Program-made: the position numbers and the translations under genes | Part shown: positions 27,113 to 39,644 of the stretch, piece after piece | Layout: each line of letters begins with the position of its first letter | Position numbering within the stretch: the first letter of the stretch is position 1 | The notes under the pieces: model-generated | The model's database searches: none | What the model was told of the DNA's origin: nothing | The model's input: only the letters and a program-made list of their open reading frames with translations | Origin: Mesobacillus subterraneus | GTDB taxonomy: Bacteria; Bacillota; Bacilli; Bacillales; Cytobacillaceae | Length of the DNA stretch: 64,000 nt | Direction: 5' to 3' | NCBI RefSeq assembly: GCF_023715485.1 | Contig: NZ_JAMBOF010000002.1 | Coordinates: forward strand, 124,001 to 188,000

Positions 27113-27922
27113 TTAGCGTAACGGAGCCGGCAGGATCGAATTTGACCTGTAGAGCATATCCGAAACCGTTGTGCATTTATAGCCGTTTTTATATAAAATC
27201 TCGAGTATATCCTCTACTGCCTTAACCGTTTGTGACCGATCTCCCCCTGCATCATGAAAAATGATGACATCTCCCGGACGTGTGTCGGAGATTACATTTT
27301 TGGTGATTTTTGCGGCGCCCGGTCTGCTCCAATCCCTTGTTTCCTGGTGCCATGACCAGAGGATCACATTGTAGCCGCCCTCGATGGCGGTATCCACAAT
27401 TTCCTTATCATAATAGCCGGCAATCGGCCGGAAAAGGGATGGTGTGAGACCAGTGTAGCCTTTAATTACCTCAGCATTTTTCTCGAGTTCTTTTTTCAGC
27501 ATAGCAGGTGAGTAGCCATCACGGAAATGATGCCGATAGGTGTGATTACCGATTTCATGCCCTTCTTTCGCCTGCCTTTTTATGATATCCGGGTATCTTT
27601 CTGCCTCTTCGCCAATCACGAAAAATGTAGCCTTGGCATCATATTTCTTTAATGCATCCAGGATTTGCGGGGTAAATGTAGGATCCGGGCCATCATCAAA
27701 GGTAAAAGCTACAAGCTTCTCCTCCACGGGGATATCCCAGAACACATGCCCCGTTTTTTCATATTTTGCTCGTTTGATTGAGGATGGTTCTTTTTTCTTG
27801 GACTTTTTAGTCGATGAACCTGTCTCGGCAGGTTTTTGATCAGCTGTGGCTATCACAATCCCCGAAACGAATGATGGTAGTGAAAAGAAAATCAAGATTG
27901 TAACAAGCAGGAACTTTTTCAT
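27113..27922 (-). CDS. secreted polysaccharide deacetylase (NodB family)
   Basis: 269 residues: a signal peptide (residues about 1-27), a short Lys/Ser-rich linker, then a NodB domain from about residue 70. Motif 1 is FTFDDGPDP (catalytic and metal Asp), motif 2 is GNHTYRH (metal His), and later motifs include LFRPIAGYYD and IIFHDAG. It is expected to remove acetyl groups from peptidoglycan or another N-acetylglucosamine polymer outside the membrane. It resembles the PdaA/PdaB/YlxY group, but which one is unclear. Not linked by operon to secG. Confidence 0.9.
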   Translation of the reverse strand: MKKFLLVTILIFFSLPSFVSGIVIATADQKPAETGSSTKKSKKKEPSSIKRAKYEKTGHVFWDIPVEEKLVAFTFDDGPDPTFTPQILDALKKYDAKATFFVIGEEAERYPDIIKRQAKEGHEIGNHTYRHHFRDGYSPAMLKKELEKNAEVIKGYTGLTPSLFRPIAGYYDKEIVDTAIEGGYNVILWSWHQETRDWSRPGAAKITKNVISDTRPGDVIIFHDAGGDRSQTVKAVEDILEILYKNGYKCTTVSDMLYRSNSILPAPLR

Positions 27923-28159
27923 ATTAAACCAGCTCCCATCTTAGGTGAGTTTAGCTATAGTATTATGGATTATGAGCAAGTTTATTTCATGTATTGAGGG
28001 ATGCCTATTTTTACCATTTAAGAGCGGGGGTGTGTTTTACGTGTACTTGTTTTAGATGACGGGAAGAATTTTGGATTTGCCTCTTTTTTTGCCCACATCG
28101 TTTTACCTTTTTGTCTATTTTAAAGGACAAGCTCTCATATTAAATAGCTCATTTTTTCA

Positions 28160-28442
28160 GAATGTCCATAAATTCACCTTTCTTAGACACTTTGACCCGA
28201 TACACCCCCGGGAATGTCCATTAAATCACCTTTCTTAGACATTTTGACCTGATGCTCCTCCGGAAATGTCCATTAAATCACCTTTCTTAGACATTTTGAC
28301 CTGATGCTCCTCCGGAAATGTCCATTAAATCACCTTTCTTAGACATTTTGACCTGATGCTCCTCCGGAAATATTCATTAAATCACCTTTCTTAGACATTT
28401 GACCTGATGCTCCTCCGGAAATGTCTAAGAAATCACTTTCAG
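28160..28442. repeat. 52-bp tandem repeat, about 5.5 copies
   Basis: Units start at 28160, 28212, 28264, 28316, 28368 and 28419. Copies 2-4 are almost identical; the first is diverged, the fifth lacks one T, and the sixth is partial. Each unit has TTTCTTAGACATTT; the last partial unit begins AAATGTCTAAGAAA, its exact reverse complement, so hairpins are possible. It is non-coding and lies between the eno terminator and the deacetylase gene. Confidence 0.95.
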
Positions 28443-28508
28443 CTTCATAATTTGATAAGTTTATTCAAGTTCTTAGGAGATTCCTCTACCCAAAATTATC
28501 GAGCGAAC

Positions 28509-28551
28509 AACAAAAAACACCGGCAGCATCGTCATGCCACCGGCGTTTTGT
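28509..28551 (-). terminator. terminator of the glycolytic operon after eno
   Basis: On the minus strand ACGCCGGTGGCAT / ATGCTGCCGGTGT followed by TTTTTTGTTG. Confidence 0.9.
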
Positions 28552-28593
28552 TATACGGGGTTAATGTCGCTACTGGAGCGAACACCCATTAAA

Positions 28594-29904
<1,311 letters not shown>

Positions 29905-29916
29905 TTATTTTTAAAG

Positions 29917-32260
<2,344 letters not shown>

Positions 32261-32402
32261 TTAAGCTTAATATACATGTGTAAAAGCTTTTTATAATTCC
32301 CCACTGGATGTTGGGCTGTTGTTTTTAAAAAATCAGTAGTGCAGCAGCTCGCAGGATCCGCACCCTCCAGCTGCCGCTACTATTAACTTATTGAATCAAA
32401 GC

Positions 32403-33587
32403 TTATTTATCGTTCAATGCTACAACGCCTGGAAGCTCTTTGCCTTCCATGAATTCAAGGGAAGCTCCGCCGCCCGTTGAGATGTGGCTCATTTTGTCAG
32501 CCAGGTTGAACTTTTCAACAGCTGCTGCAGAGTCTCCTCCGCCGATGACAGAATATGTATCGCTTGCATCGGCTAACGCTTGTGCTACAGCTTTTGTTCC
32601 TTCAGCGAATTTGTCGATTTCAAATACGCCCATTGGTCCATTCCAGATGACCAATTTAGACTTTTGAATCACTTCGCGGTATGTTTCAGCTGTTTTAGGT
32701 CCGATATCAAGAGCTTCCCAGTCTGCAGGAATTTCTTCAATCGCAACGACCTTTGTATTTGCATCAGCAGAAAAATCATCAGCAACGATTGCATCAACTG
32801 GCATATAGAAGTTAACGCCCTTTGCCTTTGCTTTTTCCATGAACGTCTTAGCCAATTCAATTTTATCTTCTTCTAAAAGAGATTTGCCTACTTCGTGGCC
32901 CTGTGCCTTTATGAATGTATAAGCAAGTCCGCCGCCGATAATCAGGTTGTCTACTTTTTCTAATAGGTTGTCTATGACACCAATCTTGTCCTTAACCTTC
33001 GCGCCGCCAATAATTGCTGTAAACGGACGTTCAGGGTTTGATAAAGCTTTTCCAAGGACCTCAAGTTCTTTTTCCATCAGGAAGCCTGATACAGCTGGAA
33101 TGTACTTTGCGATGCCTTCTGTTGAAGCATGTGCACGGTGTGCAGCTCCAAAAGCATCGTTTACATATACATCTGCAAGCTCTGCAAATGCCTTTGCAAG
33201 TTCAGGATCATTCTTCTCTTCGCCAGGATAGAAGCGGACATTCTCAAGAAGCAGGACATCGCCCTCGTTCATGCTGTCGATTTCAGATTTCACAGAATCG
33301 CCATGAGCTTCATCTGTTTTCTTTACATCCTTGCCAAGCAGCTCAGACAAACGCTTTGCTACCGGAGTTAAACGCAAATCCTCAACAGCCTGCCCTTTTG
33401 GACGGCCAAGGTGGCTTGCAAGAAGGACTTTCGCTCCCTGCTCAACTAGATACTGGATTGTTGGAAGTGCAGCACGGATCCTTGTATCGTCCGTTACTTG
33501 TCCATCCTTCATCGGCACGTTAAAATCAACGCGGCAAAAAACTCGTTTTCCTTTTACATCCACATCTTTAACTGTCTTTTTATTCAA
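32403..33587 (-). CDS. pgk: phosphoglycerate kinase
   Basis: 394 residues, standard. [11 protein letters not shown] at the N-terminus is the PGK signature; [12 protein letters not shown] and [13 protein letters not shown] form the nucleotide-binding hinge at the C-terminus. It makes ATP from 1,3-bisphosphoglycerate. Start supported by AAAGGAGG. A terminator-like hairpin lies between gapA and pgk, so pgk may be reached by partial read-through. Confidence 0.99.
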   Translation of the reverse strand: MNKKTVKDVDVKGKRVFCRVDFNVPMKDGQVTDDTRIRAALPTIQYLVEQGAKVLLASHLGRPKGQAVEDLRLTPVAKRLSELLGKDVKKTDEAHGDSVKSEIDSMNEGDVLLLENVRFYPGEEKNDPELAKAFAELADVYVNDAFGAAHRAHASTEGIAKYIPAVSGFLMEKELEVLGKALSNPERPFTAIIGGAKVKDKIGVIDNLLEKVDNLIIGGGLAYTFIKAQGHEVGKSLLEEDKIELAKTFMEKAKAKGVNFYMPVDAIVADDFSADANTKVVAIEEIPADWEALDIGPKTAETYREVIQKSKLVIWNGPMGVFEIDKFAEGTKAVAQALADASDTYSVIGGGDSAAAVEKFNLADKMSHISTGGGASLEFMEGKELPGVVALNDK

Positions 33588-33631
33588 GGCTAGAGACCTC
33601 CTTTAAAATCGCGCTAATGCGCGTTTAAGCA

Positions 33632-33672
33632 GAAAAAGAGGAGAGGGACTTTTCCCCGCTCCCCTTTTTTCA
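33632..33672 (-). terminator. partial terminator between gapA and pgk
   Basis: On the minus strand GGGGAGCGGG / CCCTCTCCTC with one mismatch, then TTTTTC. In B. subtilis gapA mRNA is far more abundant than downstream genes; a leaky terminator here would give the same effect. Confidence 0.65.
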
Positions 33673-33718
33673 TTCCACTACATTATAGTCGTTAATGGAT
33701 AGTTTATCCAATGATAGC

Positions 33719-34726
33719 TTACAGACCTTTTTTAGCGATGAAATCTACAAGGTCAACTACACGGTTAGAGTAACCAGACTCGTTGTCATACCAAGAAATT
33801 ACTTTTACCATGCTGCCTTCCATAACCATTGTTGAAAGTGCATCGATTGTAGAAGAGTAAGCGTTGCCGTTGTAGTCGCTTGATACAAGCGGCTCTTCGC
33901 TGTAGCCAAGGATTCCTTTAAGTTCGCCTTCAGAAGCTTTCTTGAATGCAGCGTTGATTTCTTCAACAGTTACATCTTTGTCAAGCTCAGCAACAAGGTC
34001 AACCAATGATACGTTTGGAGTTGGAACACGCATAGCTCCACCATTCAATTTGCCTTTAAGCTCAGGCAATACTAGAGAAACTGCTTTTGCAGCACCAGTA
34101 GTTGTAGGAATGATGTTTTCCGCAGCTGCGCGTGCACGACGGTAGTCTTTGTGCGGAAGGTCAAGAATTTGCTGGTCATTTGTGTATGAGTGAACAGTTG
34201 TCATCATACCGCGCTTGATGCCGAAGTTGTCGTTCAATACTTTTGCAAATGGAGCCAAGCAGTTTGTCGTACAAGATGCATTAGAGATTACATGGTGGTT
34301 AGCTGCATCGTACTTGTCGTCGTTAACACCCATAACGATTGTGATATCTTCGTCAGATGCTGGAGCAGAAATGATAACTTTCTTAGCGCCTGCTTCAAGG
34401 TGTTTCGCTGCGTCTGCGCGCTTAGTGAAACGTCCAGTAGATTCTACAACTACTTCTACGCCTAGGTCGCCCCAGCCAAGTTGAGCTGGATCTCTTTCAG
34501 CAAGAACTTTTACTTTGTGGCCGTCAACTACAAGATAGTCGCCGTCAACTGTAATTTCTTTATTTAAAGTACCGTGTACAGTGTCATATTTTAAAAGATG
34601 AGCAAGCATGTTTGCATCCGTTAAATCGTTAACTGCCACTACTTCTACGTTAGGGTTGTTCAATGCTGCGCGGAAAACTACGCGTCCAATACGTCCAAAT
34701 CCGTTAATACCAACTTTTACTGCCAT
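33719..34726 (-). CDS. gapA: glyceraldehyde-3-phosphate dehydrogenase, glycolytic
   Basis: 335 residues. N-terminal NAD motif [10 protein letters not shown] and the active-site Cys152 in [12 protein letters not shown]; the partner His lies in the HSYTNDQ segment. It oxidises glyceraldehyde 3-phosphate with NAD and phosphate. It directly follows cggR (49 bp), the repressor of this operon. Codon use is that of a highly expressed gene. AAGGAGG precedes the ATG. Confidence 0.99.
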   Translation of the reverse strand: MAVKVGINGFGRIGRVVFRAALNNPNVEVVAVNDLTDANMLAHLLKYDTVHGTLNKEITVDGDYLVVDGHKVKVLAERDPAQLGWGDLGVEVVVESTGRFTKRADAAKHLEAGAKKVIISAPASDEDITIVMGVNDDKYDAANHHVISNASCTTNCLAPFAKVLNDNFGIKRGMMTTVHSYTNDQQILDLPHKDYRRARAAAENIIPTTTGAAKAVSLVLPELKGKLNGGAMRVPTPNVSLVDLVAELDKDVTVEEINAAFKKASEGELKGILGYSEEPLVSSDYNGNAYSSTIDALSTMVMEGSMVKVISWYDNESGYSNRVVDLVDFIAKKGL

Positions 34727-34775
34727 GAGTATTTCCTCCTTTGATTCCTTAAAGAATGTTGTTTATATAAAGGTG

Positions 34776-35801
34776 TTACCCTTGTAACAATGTTTTGGCG
34801 GCTCCCTCATCTGTGATCAGGATGGTTGAGGAAGGGGCCTGTTTCATATAGGCTCTGATCGCCTTTGCCTTTGATTCGCCGCCGGCAACCGCAATGACAT
34901 CGCCAATATTCGCGAGATCGTTCAACTGAAGTCCAATCGTCAGCACTTTGTGGACGATTTCCCCGCCTTCGTTAAAATAATAGCCGAAAGCCTCGCCAAC
35001 TGCATTTCCATCGAGGATTTTCTGTAAATCCTCAGGGCTGGTATTACGACGTTCCGCCATTGTAATAGCGTCTCCAATACCATGTAAAACCATGCTAGCT
35101 GATTTCACTAAATTCCATACTTCGTAAATCAGCGGCTCCTTAATGAAGGATTCGTAAATCTCGCTGCTGACCTGGTCGGGTACATAAAAAACGCGATGGC
35201 GCGATTTCGTGTTGTCCGCCATGATTGCGCAAATCGTGTTTGCCTGATTCTTGACGTCTTCACCAATTCCGCCCCGTGCCGGTACAAACAGCAAATCCTT
35301 CTCGCCAAAGTCGGGCGTCAGCATATCCGCCACAGCCGCCATTGTCGATCCTCCAGTCACAGCAATTATATTGTTGCTTTGGAGAAGATCTTTCATGCAA
35401 ATGGCTGTCGCACGCCCCAGCTCACTTTTAACCCATGGCGATCGGTCGCTGTCGCCAGGGACAACGATTACTTTCCTGATGCCCATGCGCTCCTTTAGTT
35501 GGCGTTCTAAAGAATTTATACCCATTATATCGCGCATTACACTATCAAGACTTTCCAGTATATCTTTTCCCTCTTCAGTCAGGGTCATTCCCTGAACGGA
35601 CATCGAGATCAGATTCTGGTCCTTCAAAAATTCAACCTCTGAACGCAAAACCCGTTCTGTCAGGTTCAAGCTAACGGAAAGGTTTCTCCTGCCTACAGGC
35701 TGCATCACGTTTATGTACTGCAGGATGAGGTATCGTTTTTGCATAACTTGCATTAAATCGGGCAATATTCTTTTTTGAATATCAATGAGCGGTTTGTGCA
35801 T
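34776..35801 (-). CDS. cggR: central glycolytic genes regulator CggR (SorC family)
   Basis: 341 residues: an N-terminal winged helix (about 20-85; VGRRNLSVSLNLTERVLRSE) and a SorC sugar-phosphate binding domain (about 90-340, with TGGSTMAAVADML and VAVAGGESKAKAI). CggR represses its own operon and is released by fructose-1,6-bisphosphate. It is the first gene of the operon, and its two-part operator is visible just upstream. Confidence 0.97.
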   Translation of the reverse strand: MHKPLIDIQKRILPDLMQVMQKRYLILQYINVMQPVGRRNLSVSLNLTERVLRSEVEFLKDQNLISMSVQGMTLTEEGKDILESLDSVMRDIMGINSLERQLKERMGIRKVIVVPGDSDRSPWVKSELGRATAICMKDLLQSNNIIAVTGGSTMAAVADMLTPDFGEKDLLFVPARGGIGEDVKNQANTICAIMADNTKSRHRVFYVPDQVSSEIYESFIKEPLIYEVWNLVKSASMVLHGIGDAITMAERRNTSPEDLQKILDGNAVGEAFGYYFNEGGEIVHKVLTIGLQLNDLANIGDVIAVAGGESKAKAIRAYMKQAPSSTILITDEGAAKTLLQG

Positions 35802-35826
35802 AATGATATTCTCCTTTTTACTTGTT

Positions 35827-35864
35827 GGTCATAAAATGTCCCGCCAAGACATATTATGTCCCAC
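35827..35864 (-). promoter_or_regulatory. CggR operator (two direct repeats)
   Basis: On the minus strand GTGGGACATAATATGTC, 4 nt, CGGGACATTTTATGACC. This matches the known B. subtilis CggR operator layout of repeated CGGGAC...TGTC half-sites. CATAAT in the first half may serve as the -10 element. Confidence 0.85.
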
Positions 35865-35870
35865 CTGCGG

Positions 35871-35914
35871 TAAAAAAAATCACCCCTGCTACAGATTTCA
35901 TTCTAACAGGAGTG
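35871..35914 (-). terminator. terminator between the glutaredoxin gene and cggR
   Basis: On the minus strand CACTCCTGTTAGA / TCTGTAGCAGGGGTG followed by eight T. It isolates the cggR promoter from rpoN-side transcription. Confidence 0.85.
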
Positions 35915-35924
35915 AAAACCTTAT

Positions 35925-36182
35925 TCAACTGATAAACTCAAGGTTTTTTCTTGAAAACGCTTCACTTATGAACTTTTTGTTAATAATCCCGTATTGAAGC
36001 TCTTCCCCGTCCAGTTCCACGACCGGAATCATGATCCCATACTTTTCAACCAGATCATCATCCAGGTCGATGTTGATTTCTTCTATTGAAAAATTCCATT
36101 GCTGCTGCAGTTCCTTGAGTATCTCTCTGGCTGTTTCGCATAAATGGCAGCGCGGGCGTGAGTAGAGTGTGACTGTTTTCAT
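35925..36182 (-). CDS. glutaredoxin-like protein
   Basis: 85 residues of thioredoxin fold, with redox motif CHLC at about 13-16 and the cis-proline region IMIPVVELDG. It belongs to the short glutaredoxin/DUF836 group that reduces disulfides or mixed disulfides in the cytoplasm. It lies alone between rpoN and the cggR operon, with its own terminator. AAAAAGGAG precedes the ATG. Confidence 0.85.
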   Translation of the reverse strand: MKTVTLYSRPRCHLCETAREILKELQQQWNFSIEEINIDLDDDLVEKYGIMIPVVELDGEELQYGIINKKFISEAFSRKNLEFIS

Positions 36183-36292
36183 AATGAAACTCCTTTTTTA
36201 GCTGGTTTCAAACCGTAGTTTCACCAATATGGGCTATAGAAAATGATTCATTCCTAAAAAATGATTATATTTCTAACTTCGGCGAGTGCCAT

Positions 36293-37639
36293 TCATTCGT
36301 CAAACCGTTTTCGCTTTGATGACGACGGTATGCCGAGCTGGTCACGATATTTCGCCACCGTTCTGCGGGATACAACCATTCCCTCCCGGTTTTTTAGCAT
36401 TTCGACTATATCCTGGTCTGAAATCGGTTTTTGTTTATTCTCTTCTTTTATAAAGAGCTCAATCGCCGCTTTTACTTTCTGCGAAGACGCCTGATCATTC
36501 TCAGTTGTCTGCAAAGCACTTGTAAAAAATGATTTCAGCTCATAAGTCCCTGCAGGTGTCTGCATATATTTTTCCCGGACGGTCCGGCTTACCGTTGATT
36601 CATGGATATCAAGCTCCTCAGCTACTTCCCTCATGGTCATCGGATTTAAATGAGCAGGTCCTTTCATGAAAAAATCCGGCTGCTTTTCAATGATTTTCAT
36701 CGATACTTTTAGCAGCGTTTCCTTCCGCTGCATGAGGCTGCGCTGGATCCACTGGTAATCTCCCTGCTTTTCCTGTAGGAATTTATTCACATCTGGGTCC
36801 TTATGACCTGAAAGCTCCCGGTAATAGCCTTCATTAAAAGAAATCTTTGGAATGAGCGCATCAAACACGCTTACCGAAAGCTCATCACCCTCGCGCCTTA
36901 CTACGACATCGGGAACGATGTACGCTGGCTTTTCCCGCTGGAAAGCAGCACCTGGCTTTGGATTTAGCTGCTGGACATAATCGAATACTTTTTGGATGTC
37001 TTTAATGTCGATGTCCATTATTTTCGCCAGCGCTTTCCACTTTTTTTCGGCAAAAAGGAGGAAATGCTCGGAGATGATTTTTATTGAAAGATCAATTTCG
37101 GGCGTAGTGCGCGTCCGCTCCAGCTGGAGAATCAAACATTCCTGCAGGTTCCTGGCAGCGATTCCCGCAGGGTCCAGGCCGTGAAGCTTTGAAATTGCGG
37201 ATTCAACCATCTCGTCAGTCAGATTAAACCTCCTAGCGACATCAACACGGCCGTTATCCAGGTAACCGTTTTCATCTATGCTTTCAATCAATGCATGTAA
37301 AATTTGTTTCTCGTTAGGTGTGACAGTTAATAAGTTCAATTGTGAGAGTAGATGGTCTTCAAGAGTCTCACTCTCATTCGAACCAATCTGTTCAATTAAG
37401 TTTTTCTGGTCGCGCTCAAATGTCCGCTTCTGCGTCTTTTTCGTGCGGTCCATGTTCGTATCGAAATTTTTGATATTCTTATAGTCCACTTGAATCAGGG
37501 GATTTTCCATTGATTTAGCTTCAAGAAATGCAGCAAGCTCCTGGGCAGAGTATTGCAAAAGTGCAATCGCCTGGGAAAGCTCTTGAGTCATCGCCAATTT
37601 TAACGTCTGCTTTTGCCACAATCCAGCTTTAAGATCCAT
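36293..37639 (-). CDS. rpoN: RNA polymerase sigma-54 factor (SigL)
   Basis: 448 residues from the ATG at 37639 (AGGGGTGATTTGG upstream; the frame extends 7 codons higher). Region I is Gln/Leu-rich (LWQKQTLKLAMTQELSQAI). The core-binding region follows, then the -12 helix-turn-helix (HESTVSRTVREKY) and the C-terminal RpoN box SRRTVAKYR for the -24 element. In Bacilli SigL drives amino acid and sugar catabolic genes with enhancer-binding activators. It is the last chromosomal gene before the prophage att site. Confidence 0.97.
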   Translation of the reverse strand: MDLKAGLWQKQTLKLAMTQELSQAIALLQYSAQELAAFLEAKSMENPLIQVDYKNIKNFDTNMDRTKKTQKRTFERDQKNLIEQIGSNESETLEDHLLSQLNLLTVTPNEKQILHALIESIDENGYLDNGRVDVARRFNLTDEMVESAISKLHGLDPAGIAARNLQECLILQLERTRTTPEIDLSIKIISEHFLLFAEKKWKALAKIMDIDIKDIQKVFDYVQQLNPKPGAAFQREKPAYIVPDVVVRREGDELSVSVFDALIPKISFNEGYYRELSGHKDPDVNKFLQEKQGDYQWIQRSLMQRKETLLKVSMKIIEKQPDFFMKGPAHLNPMTMREVAEELDIHESTVSRTVREKYMQTPAGTYELKSFFTSALQTTENDQASSQKVKAAIELFIKEENKQKPISDQDIVEMLKNREGMVVSRRTVAKYRDQLGIPSSSKRKRFDE

Positions 37640-37726
37640 CCAAATCACCCCTGCACCCATTTTACATGATAAATAGGGTTTGGTGTATGGAAAGAATTTG
37701 GCATCAGGACTTTTAACCTAAGGACA

Positions 37727-37768
37727 AAAAAGAAAACCCCTCGCCTGAAATCAGACAAGAGGTTTTGG
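37727..37768 (-). terminator. terminator of the interrupted tRNA gene
   Basis: On the minus strand AAAACCTC...GTCTGA / TCAGGCGAGGGGTTTT followed by CTTTTTTG, just downstream of the tRNA 3' fragment. Confidence 0.8.
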
Positions 37769-37771
37769 CAG

Positions 37772-37810
37772 CGCCCTCGGCAGGAATCGAACCCACAATC
37801 TAAGTCTATA
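37772..37810 (-). tRNA. 3' fragment of a tRNA gene (probably tRNA-Arg), prophage attachment core
   Basis: On the minus strand GTGGGTTCGATTCCTGC forms a complete T-arm, followed by an acceptor 3' strand CGAGGGC and discriminator G. Upstream of the T-arm only TAGATT-like variable-loop sequence remains, and no anticodon arm or 5' half can be found on the prophage side. This is the expected leftover when a phage integrates in a tRNA 3' end and rebuilds the gene at its other end (outside this window). The acceptor strand suits a GCCCTCG 5' end, as in some Bacillus tRNA-Arg; the isotype is inferred. Confidence 0.7.
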
Positions 37811-37920
37811 TAATAGAAAAAAATGATAACAACCAAGGTATATTTTCATTTACTTTTCACCTCACTTCGATAATAAGACAAAATTAAATTAAACAAACAG
37901 TCGGTCAAAAAACGGACATT

Positions 37921-38151
37921 TTAAAAAACAATAGCAAGCATAACCACAACGATTATTCCGTACATGCATGCCATATCCTCTTCTGACAAAATCCTCTTTT
38001 TCACGACGTATGTCCCATAGCTTCCCTTCACCTTCTTCAATTTAATTCTTCTAACCGATTCGTATATGGATGCCTCCTGACGTCTGGATTCTTTCTTGAA
38101 CCTTCCCATCTGGTCCCTGGATCTATGACTGACGTCTTTCGATTCGGGCAA
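37921..38151 (-). CDS. small phage protein with C-terminal membrane segment
   Basis: 76 residues if the TTG at 38151 is used, or 62 from the ATG at 38109 (preceded by AGGGA). The N-terminal part is strongly basic and charged, and the last 17 residues are hydrophobic (MACMYGIIVVVMLAIVF). I do not recognise it. Part of a minus-strand trio of small genes near the att site, rich in GACGTC. Confidence 0.45.
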   Translation of the reverse strand: MPESKDVSHRSRDQMGRFKKESRRQEASIYESVRRIKLKKVKGSYGTYVVKKRILSEEDMACMYGIIVVVMLAIVF

Positions 38152-38184
38152 CTCTTGATTCAGGTGTAGAAGCTCGGCTATTAA

Positions 38185-38472
38185 TCACAATTTTTCTCTC
38201 TCGGTCATCATGATTATTGACGTCCTTCCTCTCTCCTGTTGTTTTCGGTTCCTGCTCCCTCCTAGTTCCATCTGATCCAGCTGCCATAAAGGGGAGGGCA
38301 GAGAGACGTCAGCTATTTGATTATCGCGCATCAACTTTAAGAATTCCTCCGAGTGTGCAGCTGTGAATAACGCTGCCCTGATGATTTGATTCCTGTCCAG
38401 GTGTGTGGATTGGAACAACTTATCCACATACTGTTGATAACAATCTGCATAACGTACAGTGGGTATATACAT
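38185..38472 (-). CDS. small phage protein of unknown function
   Basis: 95 residues from the ATG at 38472, which has a strong GAGGGAGGGAC site; the frame is open further up to 38508. The middle (QYVDKLFQSTHLDRNQIIRA) could be a short helix-turn-helix or ribbon-helix-helix dimer, followed by a basic tail. I do not recognise the family. Its start overlaps the end of the preceding small gene. Confidence 0.55.
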   Translation of the reverse strand: MYIPTVRYADCYQQYVDKLFQSTHLDRNQIIRAALFTAAHSEEFLKLMRDNQIADVSLPSPLWQLDQMELGGSRNRKQQERGRTSIIMMTEREKL

Positions 38473-38608
38473 ATGACGTCCCTCCCTCAAATATAAATAC
38501 AGCCGCAATCAACAAAATTAGTGGGCATGCAAGGATCCATTCCATATCAGATTCGTCTTTCGAGTTTTGAACCAATCTCTCTTGTTTATCATGTTCTGTT
38601 CCTCTCAT
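38420..38608 (-). CDS. small membrane protein
   Basis: 62 residues with one central hydrophobic segment (WILACPLILLIAAVFIF). The start has an AAGGAGG site 7 nt before the ATG, and two GACGTC palindromes just upstream. It overlaps the next gene by 53 nt, which weakens the case, although both have good ribosome sites. Confidence 0.4.
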   Translation of the reverse strand: MRGTEHDKQERLVQNSKDESDMEWILACPLILLIAAVFIFEGGTSYVYTHCTLCRLLSTVCG

Positions 38609-38790
38609 GCCATAGCCTCCTTCTTTGACGTCTTATGACGTCGTTAGTAAAGGATATTTGATACCGCTTGTCCTCTATTCCCATTTGTATTTTATTAAGG
38701 CGTGAGTTTTTGGGAACTATGGTAAAACTCCATTTTTATGAAGGAAATAGAGACACTAGTTGGAATATATAATTAAAGGAGTGAAACTAC

Positions 38791-39015
38791 ATGTGGGGAG
38801 TAGGGAAGCCTAGAAGTAAATTGGGGAAATGGCTTGACACTAAAGGTCTTAACCAACAGGATTTGGGAAGGGAAGCGAAGATCAGTAAAAACACATTGAC
38901 AAAAGTGTGCAACAACCCGGAATACATACCGAGACAAGATATTATGAAAAAAATATTAGGAGCCATCAGGAAAGTTGATCCAGAAGCTAAAATGAGTGAC
39001 TTTTGGGATATGTAA
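38791..39015 (+). CDS. XRE-type helix-turn-helix regulator
   Basis: 74 residues. LGKWLDTKGLNQQDLGREAKISKNTLTKVC is a standard HTH_3 pattern. AAAGGAGTGAAAC precedes the ATG. It is the first of a plus-strand block of small genes, opposite to the late operon, so it is likely expressed in the lysogen. Target unknown. Confidence 0.8.
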   Translation: MWGVGKPRSKLGKWLDTKGLNQQDLGREAKISKNTLTKVCNNPEYIPRQDIMKKILGAIRKVDPEAKMSDFWDM

Positions 39016-39056
39016 ATTCCTAAGCGCTTGGGAAAATGAAGTTTAGGGTGATCACA

Positions 39057-39281
39057 ATGAATATTGTTTTAGCAATTACATTTATATCTCGAGGTATAAG
39101 AGTACAACGTAGTGGGTCATTTAATAAGAGAGGAAGAACTCCAGAGCGAGTTGCTATTGACTGTATCCAAGAGATAAAAAAGGAAATGGATGTTGAAGGA
39201 TTACTTTCTGTCATTGTGGATGGAAAAGAGGATATAACCGTGAAAGTCATTAAACTGTTAAAAGCCCATCTTGATGATTAG
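39057..39281 (+). CDS. small phage protein of unknown function
   Basis: 74 residues from the ATG at 39057 (AGGGTGAT at correct spacing; the frame also has an ATG at 39036). No motif recognised: an N-terminal hydrophobic start, a basic middle (RVQRSGSFNKRGRTP), and an acidic helical C-terminus. Lies 41 bp after the XRE gene; a T-rich hairpin region follows. Confidence 0.5.
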   Translation: MNIVLAITFISRGIRVQRSGSFNKRGRTPERVAIDCIQEIKKEMDVEGLLSVIVDGKEDITVKVIKLLKAHLDD

Positions 39282-39374
39282 GGCTTCTTTTTTTGATTTA
39301 AAAGTTATGGATGATCAATCCGATATAAATTAAGAAATAACTTTAGACAAATGGAAAGGAGTTGTAGTTTTAAT

Positions 39375-39578
39375 ATGCACCCTGAAAGTTTAGGAGAGAT
39401 ATTGAGAATGGAAAGGTTTAAAAGAAACCTAACCCAGGAACAAGTTTGTGAAGCACTTCAAATGAATATAAAAACACTTAGTAGGATTGAAAACGATAAA
39501 AGCGTCAATGGAAAGACCATCAAAAGGTTAATCGATTTTTACGAATTACAGAACGGAAATCCCTTCCCGATTGAATAA
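39375..39578 (+). CDS. XRE-type helix-turn-helix regulator (paralogue 1)
   Basis: 67 residues from the ATG at 39375; an alternative ATG at 39351 lies before the AAAGGAG site. ESLGEILRMERFKRNLTQEQ starts an HTH_3 domain. It is clearly a paralogue of the protein at 39955: most of its first 40 residues align position by position. Likely a lysogeny or cargo regulator. Confidence 0.75.
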   Translation: MHPESLGEILRMERFKRNLTQEQVCEALQMNIKTLSRIENDKSVNGKTIKRLIDFYELQNGNPFPIE

Positions 39579-39644
39579 GAAGATATTTATTAGAACATCG
39601 AACTTTTTACATATCACAACTTAAGTTACCTTGGAGGTAATAAC

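Larger units (their letters stand above)
38079..38642. repeat. cluster of seven GACGTC palindromes
   Basis: GACGTC occurs at 38079, 38131, 38219, 38305, 38475, 38627 and 38637 within 564 bp. The last two are exactly one helical turn apart, directly upstream of the small gene ending at 38420. Chance expectation is about one per 4 kb. Possibly protein-binding sites. Confidence 0.6.

Noticed and set aside
28160-28442. CRISPR array
   Set aside because: The 52-bp units are directly tandem with no variable spacers, and there are no cas genes nearby.
37772-37810. Complete tRNA gene
   Set aside because: No D-arm, anticodon arm or 5' acceptor strand is present next to the T-arm.
37645-37836. 63-aa minus-strand open frame
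   Set aside because: It spans the tRNA fragment and its terminator, which explain the sequence.
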